Under the pieces are notes generated by a model. That model made no database searches. It had not been told where the DNA came from and saw only the letters and a list, made by a program, of their open reading frames with translations. From Mycobacterium seoulense (GTDB lineage: Bacteria; Actinomycetota; Actinomycetes; Mycobacteriales; Mycobacteriaceae), in contig NZ_AP022582.1 of NCBI RefSeq assembly GCF_010731595.1, positions 4,154,001-4,218,000 on the forward strand: a stretch of DNA of 64,000 bases. The letters are read 5' to 3'. Below are positions 1-8,235 of the stretch, piece after piece (position 1 is the first letter of the stretch; every line of letters starts with the position of its first letter). The translations under genes and the position numbers were made by a program.

Positions 1-750
1 GGCCGGCCCCCCGGCGGGGCCGACGACCAGTGTCACGCCCGGCCACAGGTAGCGCAGCAGGTTGGTCGCCACCGCCTGTGGCCCGTGGTTGATCTGCGGC
101 GGCGGCGCGGGGTCGGCGAGGATCGTGCCCACGCCCCACACCGTCGGGTCCAGCACGGCGGCTAACGCCGTGATGTCACCGTTGGCGCACGCGGTGATGA
201 ATTTGTCGGTGACGAGCTGATGCTCGGCAGACGCCACCGAGTTGGTTTTAGGTTGCGCAGCAAGGAATTTAGCGCGCGCACGCCGCGCCAGCTGACGGCA
301 GGTGCCGACGGGGCGCCCCACGGTTTCGGAGATCGAGTCGAATGGGACGCCGAAGACGTCGTGCAGCACGAAGGCGACCCGTTCCGCGGGGCTGAGCCTG
401 CGCAAGACTTCGAGCAGCGCGGTACGGATCTCGTCGTCGAGGGTGACGCGGTCCGCCGGGTCGGAGCGCTGGGGCGCGGGCAGATCTTGGACCTCACCCG
501 GGCGTTCGTAGCGGGCGCGGGCCGAGCGCACCTGGTCGAGGCAGAGCCGACTTGCCACCACCGTCAGCCAGCCTCGGACCTCCTCGATCTCGCTGACGTC
601 GGCTCGCGAGAACCGCAGGAAGACTTCCTGCACAACGTCTTCGGCGTCACCGACATCCCCGAGCATTTGGTAGGCAAGGTTGACCAGATACGGGCGGTGC
701 TGACGCCAGGCCTCGGCGACCTGGTCGCCCGCTGACTGCGACTCGTTCAT
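1..750 (-). CDS. sigI: ECF sigma factor, SigI-like, with C-terminal SnoaL-type domain (3' end cut by window)
   Basis: Translating the minus strand from ATG at 750 gives 250 codons open to the window edge. The first ~80 residues show sigma region 2 (MLGDVGDAEDVVQEVFLRF, then RGWLTVVASRLCLDQVRSARAR). Region 4 follows around residues 110-160 (LRRLSPAERVAFVLHDVFG, ending in a helix-turn-helix with GTCRQLARRARAKF). After that begins a SnoaL-like domain (TDKFITACANGDITALAAVLDP), which is typical of ECF factors that carry a regulatory C-terminal domain instead of using a separate anti-sigma factor. The layout closely resembles M. tuberculosis SigI (about 290 aa), so roughly 40 residues are missing. 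It diverges from the gene starting at 860. The long plus-strand frame over 220-735 is its antisense shadow. Confidence 0.85.
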   Translation of the reverse strand, partial: MNESQSAGDQVAEAWRQHRPYLVNLAYQMLGDVGDAEDVVQEVFLRFSRADVSEIEEVRGWLTVVASRLCLDQVRSARARYERPGEVQDLPAPQRSDPADRVTLDDEIRTALLEVLRRLSPAERVAFVLHDVFGVPFDSISETVGRPVGTCRQLARRARAKFLAAQPKTNSVASAEHQLVTDKFITACANGDITALAAVLDPTVWGVGTILADPAPPPQINHGPQAVATNLLRYLWPGVTLVVGPAGGPA

Positions 751-859
751 GACTCTTCGACGATCTGCTGGGGCAAAAAGTTACGGGCTGTCCGGTGTAA
801 CTTTCTCACCTTTCGCCCCGTCCTTGGAGCACACAGAAATTCCCGAAAGGAGCCATGCC

Positions 860-1702
860 ATGACCATCGTGGTAACCGGGGCGACCGGAAACGTCGGGCG
901 CCCTCTCGTCGAAGCGCTCGCCGCCGCTGGAGTATCGGTGCGGGCGGTGACCCGCGCGCCGGAAACGGCGGGGCTTCCCCCGCGCGTGGAACTGGTCGGC
1001 TCGGCGGCCGAGGCCCTGCCCGGCGCTTCGGCGGTGTTCCTCAACTCGCGGGCCCTGGGTGACGACCTGGAACCCGTGGTTGCCCAGTGCGTGCGCGCCG
1101 GGGTCACCAAGCTGGTGGCCCTCTCGGCGATCAACGCCGACGACGACTTCTCCCGCCAACCATCCCGCTTCCGCGGGGACCGCAACAAGGAGGTCGAACA
1201 GCTCGCCGTCGACTCCGGGCTGGCCTGGGTGAGCCTGCGGCCGACGGTCTTCGCGACCAACTTCGCCGGCATGTGGTCACCGCAGATCCGCGTGGCCGAC
1301 GTGGTTTTCGGGCCGTACGCCTCGGCTTCGACCGCGCCGATCGTGGAAGCCGACATTGCGGAGGTGGCGGCGCGGGCGCTGCTCACCGATGAGCTTGTCG
1401 GGCAGCGCATCCCGCTGACCGGTCCGCAGGCGTTCACCAACTCGGAGCTGGTCGGGCTCATCGGCACCGCGCTGGGTCGACCGCTGCAGTATCGCGAAAT
1501 CCCGAGCGACGCGGTGCGTCAACGTTTTATCGGCCTGGGCTTCAGCGCGGACTTCGCCGACGCCTACATCGGCATGCTCGGCGCGACGCTCGACACCCCC
1601 GCGCTGGTCACCCACGACGTGGAGAAGATCCTCGGGCGGCCGGCGCTCCCGTTCGCCCAGTGGGTTGCCGAGCACCGCGGCGTTTTCGCCCGCGCGCAGT
1701 AG
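860..1702 (+). CDS. NmrA/SDR-type NAD(P)-binding protein
   Basis: 280 aa. It opens with the Rossmann dinucleotide motif TGATGNVG at residues 6-13 and resembles the NmrA-like/atypical SDR group that includes NAD(P)H:quinone oxidoreductase-like and sugar-epimerase-like proteins. No classical YxxxK is evident, so it may be a redox sensor or a reductase of unknown substrate. I chose ATG 860 because it follows an AAGGAG ribosome site (about 847-852) and begins exactly at the Rossmann strand. The open frame extends back to 749 with no homology-like sequence. It lies 109 nt from the divergent sigI-like gene and 15 nt before the nitroreductase-family gene, so the last two are probably co-transcribed and could be targets of the sigma factor (inference). 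Confidence 0.75.
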   Translation: MTIVVTGATGNVGRPLVEALAAAGVSVRAVTRAPETAGLPPRVELVGSAAEALPGASAVFLNSRALGDDLEPVVAQCVRAGVTKLVALSAINADDDFSRQPSRFRGDRNKEVEQLAVDSGLAWVSLRPTVFATNFAGMWSPQIRVADVVFGPYASASTAPIVEADIAEVAARALLTDELVGQRIPLTGPQAFTNSELVGLIGTALGRPLQYREIPSDAVRQRFIGLGFSADFADAYIGMLGATLDTPALVTHDVEKILGRPALPFAQWVAEHRGVFARAQ

Positions 1703-1717
1703 CCAAGGAGGTTTGAG

Positions 1718-2158
1718 ATGCCCGAACTACGTCCGCCGCGCTACCTCAAACCCATGAACAGGGTGATGATGGCGGTCCAGCGGCTCGGGATTCCCACCGG
1801 CCCCGCGATGGTGTTGACGGTGCGCGGCCGCAAGTCGGGCCGGCTCCGCAGCACCCCGATGACGCCGTTCGAATTCGAGGGCGGCCTCTATGTCGTCGCG
1901 GGCTATCCGGGTGCGGACTGGGCGGCGAATGCCCGCGCGGCGGGTGCCGGCACGCTCAGCCGCGGCCGGCGGTCACGGGAAGTCCGGATCGTCGAGCTCT
2001 CCGCCGGCGAAGCCCGGCCGGTGCTGCGGGAATTCCCCGCCAAAGTCCCCGTCGGAGTGTCGTTCGCGAAACGATCGGGGCTGGTGCGGGATGGAACGGC
2101 TGACGAATTCGAAGCACTGGCGGGGCGGCTGGCCGTCTTCCGCTTCGAGCCGGCGTAA
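1718..2158 (+). CDS. deazaflavin (F420)-dependent nitroreductase-family protein
   Basis: 146 aa, the usual size for the Ddn/nitroreductase family of F420-binding split-barrel proteins of actinobacteria. Visible hallmarks are the basic segment TVRGRKSGRLRSTPM (about residues 30-45), which in Ddn-like proteins sits at the cofactor phosphate site, and the strand GGLYVVAGYPGADWAANARAAG (about 52-73). Members reduce quinones or nitro-compounds with F420H2, but the substrate cannot be told from sequence. A strong AGGAGG lies just upstream of the ATG. It follows the NAD(P)-binding gene by 15 nt, so a two-gene operon is likely. Confidence 0.8.
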   Translation: MPELRPPRYLKPMNRVMMAVQRLGIPTGPAMVLTVRGRKSGRLRSTPMTPFEFEGGLYVVAGYPGADWAANARAAGAGTLSRGRRSREVRIVELSAGEARPVLREFPAKVPVGVSFAKRSGLVRDGTADEFEALAGRLAVFRFEPA

Positions 2159-2253
2159 CGGCCGCCTGCTCGGGCGCCTGAAAGAGAAAGCGCCGCAGCG
2201 GTTTCGGCCACCGCCGCCCGCCGCCGGTCCACAATCGGCGGCCATGGGCCGGG

Positions 2254-2535
2254 CTAGGCCGACTTCGCGGTCTCGCGCACGGGGTAGCCGTTGCGCTCGG
2301 CCAGGGATCGCAACTGGCGCAACGCGAATGCGCGCGGGCGGCCACCTTCGGGGATCACCACTCCGGCCCACAAGCCTTCCGCGCCGGGCGACTCGACGGC
2401 GTCGCGCGCGCACATCCAGCGACGGGGGCACGCCCGGCACGCGGCGATGGCCTCGGCGTCGGGAGCAATCGTCCACCGGTCGGGGTCCTGCGTGCAGGCG
2501 CCGAGGGGGATGTTGAACAAAGGTGTTGCGGTCAT
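2254..2535 (-). CDS. whiB6: WhiB6, iron-sulfur redox-sensing regulator of ESX-1
   Basis: 93 aa WhiB protein. The four cluster-binding cysteines are C14, C33, C36 and C42 (C-x18-C-x2-C-x5-C), followed by the beta-turn GLWAGVV and a basic tail RPRAFALRQLRSLAERNG. Segments such as CTQDPDRWT and AVESPGAEGLWAGVVIPE match WhiB6 of M. tuberculosis (Rv3862c), and position confirms it: divergent from espM, just upstream of espE. WhiB6 binds a [4Fe-4S] cluster and controls ESX-1 substrate genes. The annotated M. tuberculosis protein has a longer N-terminus; here ATG 2535 is the only start that fits. Confidence 0.93.
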   Translation of the reverse strand: MTATPLFNIPLGACTQDPDRWTIAPDAEAIAACRACPRRWMCARDAVESPGAEGLWAGVVIPEGGRPRAFALRQLRSLAERNGYPVRETAKSA

Positions 2536-3040
2536 GACGCTCGCTCCTCCAAAGCATTGCGTTGTGCTCGTATGTCACGCAACGGTATCGCACTAACTGC
2601 TGCATCGCAACAGTTTTATGTCGATACCGCCACGGTACCGCCCCGTGATGCGCAGCTGTGGCTTCGGCGCGATGGAGCGCCCCGCCGGGGTAAATTGCGC
2701 TGAGCTGGGCGTTTACCGTTGCCGCGCCCAGGATTCCCCGCTCGGCAGACGGTTACGTAACCGTAGCGTTGGGGCGGGCCGCGGCCCGAAACGCGTCCGG
2801 AAGGCGGGCGGATCGTCGCGTGGAACCGTAGCGTTGCGGCGCACCGAGCGCCACGGTACAGACGGCCGCAGTCCGCCCAAAAGGGCCGGGCGGGCGAATA
2901 GCCGTCGCATTAACACGGCACGGAGCTCGGCCCGCGCTTCAAAACATAGCGGTGCGCGATGGAAATCATGGCGGTGCGACGGTTAGACTTACGAAGGCGG
3001 AAGGCCCGCCACGCCACCCTCCATCGAGGAATCACCGCCG
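2536..3040. promoter_or_regulatory. whiB6-espM divergent control region with repeated element
   Basis: This 505-bp gap separates the divergent regulator genes and has no convincing coding frame. It contains a 13-bp direct repeat AACCGTAGCGTTG at 2759-2771 and 2824-2836, starts 65 bp apart, and the first copy overlaps GGTTACGTAACC (2751-2762), a 12-bp perfect palindrome. Further CGGTA/TACCG motifs occur at 2620-2640. EspM is known in M. marinum to bind upstream of whiB6 and repress it, so these repeats are candidate binding sites (inference). Confidence 0.6.
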
Positions 3041-4141
3041 ATGCCACGCGCCGAATCGACTGCCGAGCACGCGCTACTGGTCGTGCACAGCGGTGACACC
3101 TCACATGCGATCCCGCCGGGGCAGGGTGTGGTAACGATCGGCCGCGACGCGCAGGCCGACGTGCGGATCGAAGATCTCCCGATCGCTGCGGAGCACTTTC
3201 AGGCCGAGGCCGTCGACGGTTCATGGCGGATCATCGACACGGGTCCGAACGGGATGTTCGTCGACGGACAACGGACGAGTTCGGTGACCGTGACGGACAA
3301 GACAACAGTCCGGCTCGGAGATCCCGCCACCGGCGAGCTCCTGACGTTTGAAGTCGTCAAACCCTCGACTGCCGCTGGACGCCCCGGCGCGCAGAGGCCC
3401 GGCGCGGGCAAACCGGATCCGGGGATGGCGCGTGCCGGCGCGGCCGCCGCCGCGCGCCGGCGTGAGCTGGGAATCAGCCAACGCAGCCTGGCGGCCGACG
3501 GGATCATCAATGCGGGCGCGCTCATCGCTTTCGAAAAGGGGCGCAGTTGGCCGCGCGAGCGAACCCAGGCCAAGCTCGAACAGGTTCTGCAATGGCCCGA
3601 GGGGACCATCGCGCGGATCCGCCGCGGGCAGCAGGACGCCGGCGAAGCGATCACCCGCGACGGGGCGGCCGAGGCCGCCAAGGCGCCGACCCAGACCACT
3701 CAGTCCGATGCCCCGGCATCGCTGATCGCGCAGGCGATCGTCGCCGCCGTGGACGGCTGCGTCCTTGCCATCGGGGCCTTACCGCCGGCCGACGACCCCG
3801 AGTTCACCGAGCGGGCGACGCCGATCCTCGCCGACCTGCGCCAGCTCGAGGCGATCGCCGTGCGGGCGACCCGCATCAGCCGGATCACCCCCGAGCTGAT
3901 CCGAGCCTTGGGCACGGTTCGCCGGCACTACGACCAACTGATGACGCTCGGCGCCACCGCCCCGGGTGCCCCGCTGGCGCAACGCCTGTATGCGGCGAGG
4001 CGCAGGGCGAACCTCTCCCCCGCGGAAACCGCCGAAGCGGCCGGGGTCACCGAAGAAATGATCGTGCGCGCAGAGGCCGACGAAGCGGTGCCCGCCGCGG
4101 TCGCCGACGCGATAGAAACGCTCATCGGCCACATCCACTGA
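3041..4141 (+). CDS. espM: EspM, FHA plus DNA-binding regulator of the ESX-1 regulon
   Basis: 366 aa, homologous in layout to Rv3863/MMAR_5438 (EspM). The N-terminal ~115 residues look like a forkhead-associated domain (GVVTIGRDAQADVRIEDLPIAAEHFQ; later NGMFVDGQ), which normally reads phosphothreonine. A central segment RRRELGISQRSLAADGI and GALIAFEKGRSWPRERT resembles an XRE-like helix-turn-helix, and a second one, RRRANLSPAETAEAAGVTEEMIVRAE, lies near the C-terminus. EspM is known to repress whiB6 and to couple ESX-1 assembly to substrate gene expression. It is divergent from whiB6 and 146 nt upstream of espE. The start ATG 3041 follows a poor Shine-Dalgarno site, so the exact N-terminus is less sure. 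Confidence 0.88.
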   Translation: MPRAESTAEHALLVVHSGDTSHAIPPGQGVVTIGRDAQADVRIEDLPIAAEHFQAEAVDGSWRIIDTGPNGMFVDGQRTSSVTVTDKTTVRLGDPATGELLTFEVVKPSTAAGRPGAQRPGAGKPDPGMARAGAAAAARRRELGISQRSLAADGIINAGALIAFEKGRSWPRERTQAKLEQVLQWPEGTIARIRRGQQDAGEAITRDGAAEAAKAPTQTTQSDAPASLIAQAIVAAVDGCVLAIGALPPADDPEFTERATPILADLRQLEAIAVRATRISRITPELIRALGTVRRHYDQLMTLGATAPGAPLAQRLYAARRRANLSPAETAEAAGVTEEMIVRAEADEAVPAAVADAIETLIGHIH

Positions 4142-4181
4142 GCTCGCTCAAACCCCTCGGGTGGAAGCCGTTGGCTATCCC

Positions 4182-4287
4182 GAAAATTCGTGCACGGACC
4201 CTGCCATGGCGGCGTTACGCTTAACGGGCGGTAAAAACGCAATGCGCCGGCACAACGCGCAATATCGCTTCATACGGAGGACCCCAG
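4182..4287 (+). promoter_or_regulatory. espE copy 1 leader with conserved promoter block
   Basis: Upstream of espE copy 1 is the 13-mer GAAAATTCGTGCA (4182-4194), followed 17 nt later by GCGTTACGCT. The same 13-mer occurs at 6768-6780 before espE copy 2, followed 18 nt later by GCGTTAGGCT. TACGCT/TAGGCT fits a TANNNT-type -10 hexamer. A GGAGG ribosome site lies at about 4277-4281. Shared promoter elements show that the duplication included the control region. Confidence 0.55.
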
Positions 4288-5676
4288 ATGTCTGTATTTG
4301 TACAAGCCGCCAGGATCATCGGCTCCTTGACCGGGCTAGGTCAGCAAGCCGCCGGCCTCGGCGTCAGCGGCACCTCCGGAATGAGCGCTGAATATATTGC
4401 GGGAATGGGCACCAGCGGAGGCGCCGATTTGGGGTCCCTCGTGATGGTCGGCGTGCAGCGGGGGGTGAGAAATCACTTCGCCAACATGACCCAGGCTCAA
4501 AAATATGTCGCGGGAAACCGCATGGGCGGCGCCTCGGGCATGAAGAAATTTCAACAAGGGCTCAGCATCATCTCCATCACCCTCACCATCGTCGAGATGA
4601 TGGAGCTGACGATCGGGTTCGGTGAACCAACCGAAGGCGACGAGCTCAATGTCGGCGCTCAGCAATTCACCGCACTCTCCCAGCAGCTGAAGTCCGCCCT
4701 TCCGGACGACCGCTGGGAGGGTTCGGGGTCGGAAGCCTATGCCGAGCTGGATGCGGCGCTGGACAACATGGCGCAAACAATGGCCTCGCTGGACGTCCAG
4801 TTGGCATCCCTGGTGAATGATCAGGCCGAATGGGTCACTCACGCGCGCTTGGGCTTCGGGATATTGAAGGACATACTTCTAGCCGCTCTGATCATTGAAT
4901 TGGTCATGACTGTTGCGGTGCCCGCCCCGACCGGCCCCGCCGCCGCTAAAGCCTTCGCCATTGCGGTGGCCACACTCGGGCTCGGTGTGGCCACAGGATT
5001 CCTCGGCACCCTGACCTATTTCTCGGTGGACAATGGGAAGAAAGCAGAGGCGCTGGCCAGTCGGTACACGGAGCTGGCCGCGGGCACCGTGCAGACAGGT
5101 TCGGACGCAAAGGCCAAGGTGGCGAGGTCCGAAGCAACCACGGTTTCGAGCTTCGACGCCATCTCCAACAGCATGTCCGGGATGTCCGCTTTGTCCACCC
5201 CGTCGACCCTCACGTCGGCGCCCGGAGCCGCCAATGGTTCGGAGGACGAACGCGCGCCCCTAGCCGCGCAAATGAGCGCGAGTGAATTCCCCGGCGACGA
5301 CGTGGGCCAGGCACAGGATAAAACGACGCCCGATAAGACCACGCCGCCCCCGCCCGCGACCACGATGCCCACCGTGGCCCAGCTGTCCGCGATGTCGGGT
5401 CAAGCCGCGAAGGTCTCGAGCCAACTGTCGCAGCCCGCGCAGCTGGTCAACCAGGCGATGGGTCAGCTGCAGCAGATGGTCCAAATGGCCCAGCAGGGCC
5501 AGGGCGCCGCGGCGCCCGCCGAAGAGACCGCGACCGACGAGGCCGCGCTCGTGGGTGACGTGGAGGGCGCCGGGGCGGGGGCCGGTGCGGCGGGTGCCGA
5601 ACGTGCACCGGTCGAGGCCGCCGTGGCCGGCGCCGAACCGATGCAGCCGCCAACCCCCGTCGAGCGAGTCATCTGA
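4288..5676 (+). CDS. espE: EspE, ESX-1 secreted/cell-envelope substrate (copy 1)
   Basis: 462 aa, EspA/EspE family. Features in order: an N-terminal helical region; the type VII motif W143-E-G145 (RWEGSGSEAY); a hydrophobic stretch of about residues 192-242, probably one or two membrane-associated helices; a Thr/Pro/Ala-rich linker; and a C-terminal helical repeat (SQLSQPAQLVNQAMGQLQQM) ending in GAERAPVEAA. EspE is an ESX-1 substrate found at the mycobacterial surface and is encoded with its partner EspF. ATG 4288 follows GGAGG. A second complete copy lies at 6870-8162. The two share architecture and C-terminal motifs but have clearly diverged in the middle, so the duplication is not recent. 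Confidence 0.88.
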   Translation: MSVFVQAARIIGSLTGLGQQAAGLGVSGTSGMSAEYIAGMGTSGGADLGSLVMVGVQRGVRNHFANMTQAQKYVAGNRMGGASGMKKFQQGLSIISITLTIVEMMELTIGFGEPTEGDELNVGAQQFTALSQQLKSALPDDRWEGSGSEAYAELDAALDNMAQTMASLDVQLASLVNDQAEWVTHARLGFGILKDILLAALIIELVMTVAVPAPTGPAAAKAFAIAVATLGLGVATGFLGTLTYFSVDNGKKAEALASRYTELAAGTVQTGSDAKAKVARSEATTVSSFDAISNSMSGMSALSTPSTLTSAPGAANGSEDERAPLAAQMSASEFPGDDVGQAQDKTTPDKTTPPPPATTMPTVAQLSAMSGQAAKVSSQLSQPAQLVNQAMGQLQQMVQMAQQGQGAAAPAEETATDEAALVGDVEGAGAGAGAAGAERAPVEAAVAGAEPMQPPTPVERVI

Positions 5677-5750
5677 CGCCGCGGGGCATAACGAAAGCCG
5701 TTGTGAGCAAACCTAAAACGAGACAACGAACTAGGCATTAAGGAGAACTC

Positions 5751-6065
5751 ATGGCCGATGTAACCGTCACACCAGTACACCTAGAGCAACTGGCCACAAC
5801 GCAGGACCAAGCCTCGACGCAAGCCGGGACCGCGGCCTCGGCGGCCTCTGGTCTCGAGGTCGACGTCTGGGTGACTCACGGCGTGGTCAGCTGGTACTCA
5901 AACCTCGCCTTCACCAAGGCCGCAGATGCCCGGAAGAGCACGGGAGACGCCATGAGTAAGGCGTCCACAGAACTCGCCGACAAGCTGCGCACGGCCAAGA
6001 GGGTCTACGCGAGCGCGGACGAGCAGGCGGGTAAGAACATCGACAAGCAAGTGCTTGATTCTTGA
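5751..6065 (+). CDS. espF: EspF, ESX-1 substrate, EspC-like (copy 1)
   Basis: 104 aa, the standard length of EspF. It starts MADVTVTPVHLEQLATTQDQA and keeps the family core VDVWVTHGVVS (about residues 37-47), then ends in a long helix AKRVYASADEQAGKNIDKQVLDS. It belongs to the EspC/EspF group of small helical ESX-1 substrates co-secreted with EspA/EspE. The V-Y-A-S-A-D segment (YxxxD) is the general type VII export signal. A ribosome site AAGGAG precedes ATG 5751. It follows espE copy 1 by 74 nt. The paralogue at 8236-8550 is the same length. Confidence 0.88.
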   Translation: MADVTVTPVHLEQLATTQDQASTQAGTAASAASGLEVDVWVTHGVVSWYSNLAFTKAADARKSTGDAMSKASTELADKLRTAKRVYASADEQAGKNIDKQVLDS

Positions 6066-6217
6066 TCACACTTGCGGCCGACTCCGCTTCGGAGCCGCGC
6101 CAGACGGTCGGTCGCATAATCGGGCGGGGCAGTGCGATGTGTGCTCGTCAGTTCGGAATAAGAAACTCCCACAGTACATTCCGCGCGACCGCAGCACCCG
6201 TCGGTGCTAAGTTGAGG

Positions 6218-6409
6218 GTCAACCAGACGATGGGGCAAGCACATCAGGTCGCGCAGACGGGCCAGCAGAGCCAGGCTGCCGAACCGGACGCACCCGCCGA
6301 GGACCAAGCCGCCGGGGCGGCGCCCGGCGCGGAGGGCGTTGAACGCGCACCTGTCGAGCTGGCGGCTGTCACTGACGAGGGTTCGGGCCGGCATACGCGC
6401 GTCCCTTAA
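6218..6409 (+). pseudogene. decayed third espE: C-terminal tail only
   Basis: The frame reads VNQTMGQAHQVAQTGQQSQ and ends GAEGVERAPVELAA before a stop at 6407-6409. This matches the C-terminal repeat and GAERAPV tail of both complete espE genes (FVNQMMGQVQQLASTGQQRQ and AGAERAPVDGAA in copy 2). No N-terminal or membrane-region sequence precedes it: only about 150 nt of unrelated sequence separates it from espF copy 1. It is best read as the remnant of an additional espE lost by deletion or unequal recombination. The left boundary is approximate. Confidence 0.75.
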
Positions 6410-6869
6410 CGGAGCCTCCCCGCCGAAGTCCCACCGCGACATAGCAATACATCGATCGTTAACCGCATATTCGGTTTGGCCGCCCGGGTCGCGGGATACC
6501 ACACCCGGTTGGTGCTGGGCACGTCGGTTCCCGGAAAGGTCGTCCGCGGTTGAGCGCTGGCACCAGCGGTGGAAGGAAGGGGGCGGGCAGAAGCTCGGCT
6601 CCGGAGCCCGATGAACGTCGTCGCTGATCCGGCGCGGAATCGGTCCGTCGGATGAACTGGCGGTGACGACACGGCCCCGTCGGATGCCGGGTGTTTTCCC
6701 GGCGTCCACCGTCCGTTAATCTCCCCGTGTAATTCACCGGCCGTTGGCCGAATCCTTTGCGCCCCGGGAAAATTCGTGCAGCGACAGGTCGCCTGAACGC
6801 GTTAGGCTCAGCCTACCTTCCTCAACATGAGTACAACATCAATCAGCGAGCGTGAAGGGATACACCGCC
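6410..6869 (+). promoter_or_regulatory. promoter region of espE copy 2 with short inverted repeat
   Basis: 460 nt without a believable gene. It holds the duplicated promoter block GAAAATTCGTGCA (6768-6780) and then TAGGCTcAGCCTA at 6803-6815, a perfect 6-bp inverted repeat around one base. It overlaps the predicted -10 and looks like a regulator half-site pair. It partly resembles an IdeR iron box (12 of 19 positions by my count), which is too weak to claim. Copy 1 has TACGCT at the equivalent place without the inverted repeat, so the two copies may be controlled differently. Confidence 0.45.
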
Positions 6870-8162
6870 GTGAGTCGTCTTGCAGGTATTCACGATCTGG
6901 CCTACTGCTTCACCCGGCTACAGGCCGGTGGGGGTGCCGCATATTCGGGGGACTGGCTGGGCCTGGGAGCGAACTTGGGCGCGCTCGCCGGAAAAGCGAT
7001 GTGGTACGGCAGGAACCAGATCAAGGTCCTCGCGGACGCGCTGAAAACCCAGGGCACCAAGACACTGCCGACACCGACCGCGATCATCGACGTCGCGATG
7101 GTGGCGATCTCGGCCGTCGACCTTCTCAATGGGTTCTGGACCCCCGACAAGGGTGCCTCATTCACCAGCGGCGCTGACAAATACGAGACCGTCTACCTCT
7201 ACCTGAACGAAGCCGCCCCCGACCCCCGGGACTGGAGCGGGGACGCGGCAAAGGCGTACGCCGACGCGACCGCGGCACTGCAGGCACTCGTGCAGACGAT
7301 GCAGGATCTGGACAAGAAGATGCAGACCCTCATGGCCGACCAAGGCTCCGAGGTCGCCAAGGCGCACAACTGCATCGCGATGACGCTGCTGGGCCTCGTC
7401 ATCGCCCAGGGCATTGCCCTGGCGCTCTACCTCATCCCGGTCGTCGGCCACGAAATCTCCGCGGCGTGGCAGATCATTGCCGCCTTCGCGGCATGCGCCA
7501 CCGTCTTGGCGTTCGAGATGTTCACGCTGTCCAACTCGATGTCGCTGTCGAGCCAGATCCACGCGGTCGCCCTGGAGTACGGCGTGGTCGCCGAGAAGGC
7601 GATCCCCACCAGCTCGTTCGCTCGGATTGAGGTGAAGGGGGCCGAGGAGACCACGGCGGGCGACTTCAAGGCCATCTCCGCCAGCATGTCGGCCTTCACC
7701 GCCGCGCCCACGGTCGCCTCCTTGGCCAGGCTGGCGCCGACGACCGGCGATTCACCGGAGGAACGCGGCGTCCTCGGTGCGCTCAAGAGCGACGGCGCGA
7801 CACCCGTCGAAACCGCCGCGGCGGCCGCGACACCGGCGGCGACAGCGCCCACCCTGAGCCAGGTCGCTCAGGCGTCCGGGCAGCTGGCGCAGATGTCCGG
7901 GCAAATCTCTCAGCCGATGAACTTCGTCAACCAGATGATGGGGCAGGTCCAACAACTCGCCTCCACGGGTCAACAGCGCCAGGGGGCAACGCCGCCCGTC
8001 GAGACTGCCACCGAGGAGCCCGCCCCGGCGGGGGCCACCTCGGCGGGTAACGGCGACGGGGCGGGGTCGGGCACGGCCGGCGCCGAGCGCGCACCGGTCG
8101 ACGGCGCTGCGGTCGGTGACCAAGCTGCGCATGCGCCGGGCGGGCCGCAGCGCGTCTTTTAG
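6870..8162 (+). CDS. espE: EspE, ESX-1 substrate (copy 2)
   Basis: 430 aa from GTG 6870 (MSRLAGIHDLAYCF). An upstream in-frame GTG at 6852 would add six residues, but AAGGGA at 6855-6860 is placed to serve 6870, and copy 1 starts at the equivalent point. The type VII W-x-G lies in DWSGDAAKAY, followed by a hydrophobic segment LLGLVIAQGIALALYLIPVV and a second one (AAFAACATVLAFEMF). The C-terminal tail carries SGQISQPMNFVNQMMGQVQQ and GAERAPVDGAA, as in copy 1. It is followed by its own espF and then by espG1, so this is the copy in the position of the single espE of M. tuberculosis. Confidence 0.88.
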   Translation: MSRLAGIHDLAYCFTRLQAGGGAAYSGDWLGLGANLGALAGKAMWYGRNQIKVLADALKTQGTKTLPTPTAIIDVAMVAISAVDLLNGFWTPDKGASFTSGADKYETVYLYLNEAAPDPRDWSGDAAKAYADATAALQALVQTMQDLDKKMQTLMADQGSEVAKAHNCIAMTLLGLVIAQGIALALYLIPVVGHEISAAWQIIAAFAACATVLAFEMFTLSNSMSLSSQIHAVALEYGVVAEKAIPTSSFARIEVKGAEETTAGDFKAISASMSAFTAAPTVASLARLAPTTGDSPEERGVLGALKSDGATPVETAAAAATPAATAPTLSQVAQASGQLAQMSGQISQPMNFVNQMMGQVQQLASTGQQRQGATPPVETATEEPAPAGATSAGNGDGAGSGTAGAERAPVDGAAVGDQAAHAPGGPQRVF

Positions 8163-8235
8163 CCCTGGCCAGTGCGGCAAAAACCGATACGAGTCAAGGC
8201 AACAGCGAGTAGAAATATCCGTTGAGGAGATTCCC

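Noticed and set aside
220..735. Plus-strand open frame of 171 aa
   Set aside because: It is antisense to an ECF sigma factor whose regions 2 and 4 are plain on the minus strand. The sigma frame runs off the window edge.
5282..5716. Plus-strand 144-aa Arg/Pro-rich open frame
   Set aside because: It is an out-of-frame shadow of espE copy 1; many such frames arise from the high GC third position.
6802..6820. IdeR iron box upstream of espE copy 2
   Set aside because: Only about 12 of 19 positions match the consensus; I keep the inverted repeat as a site but not the iron assignment.
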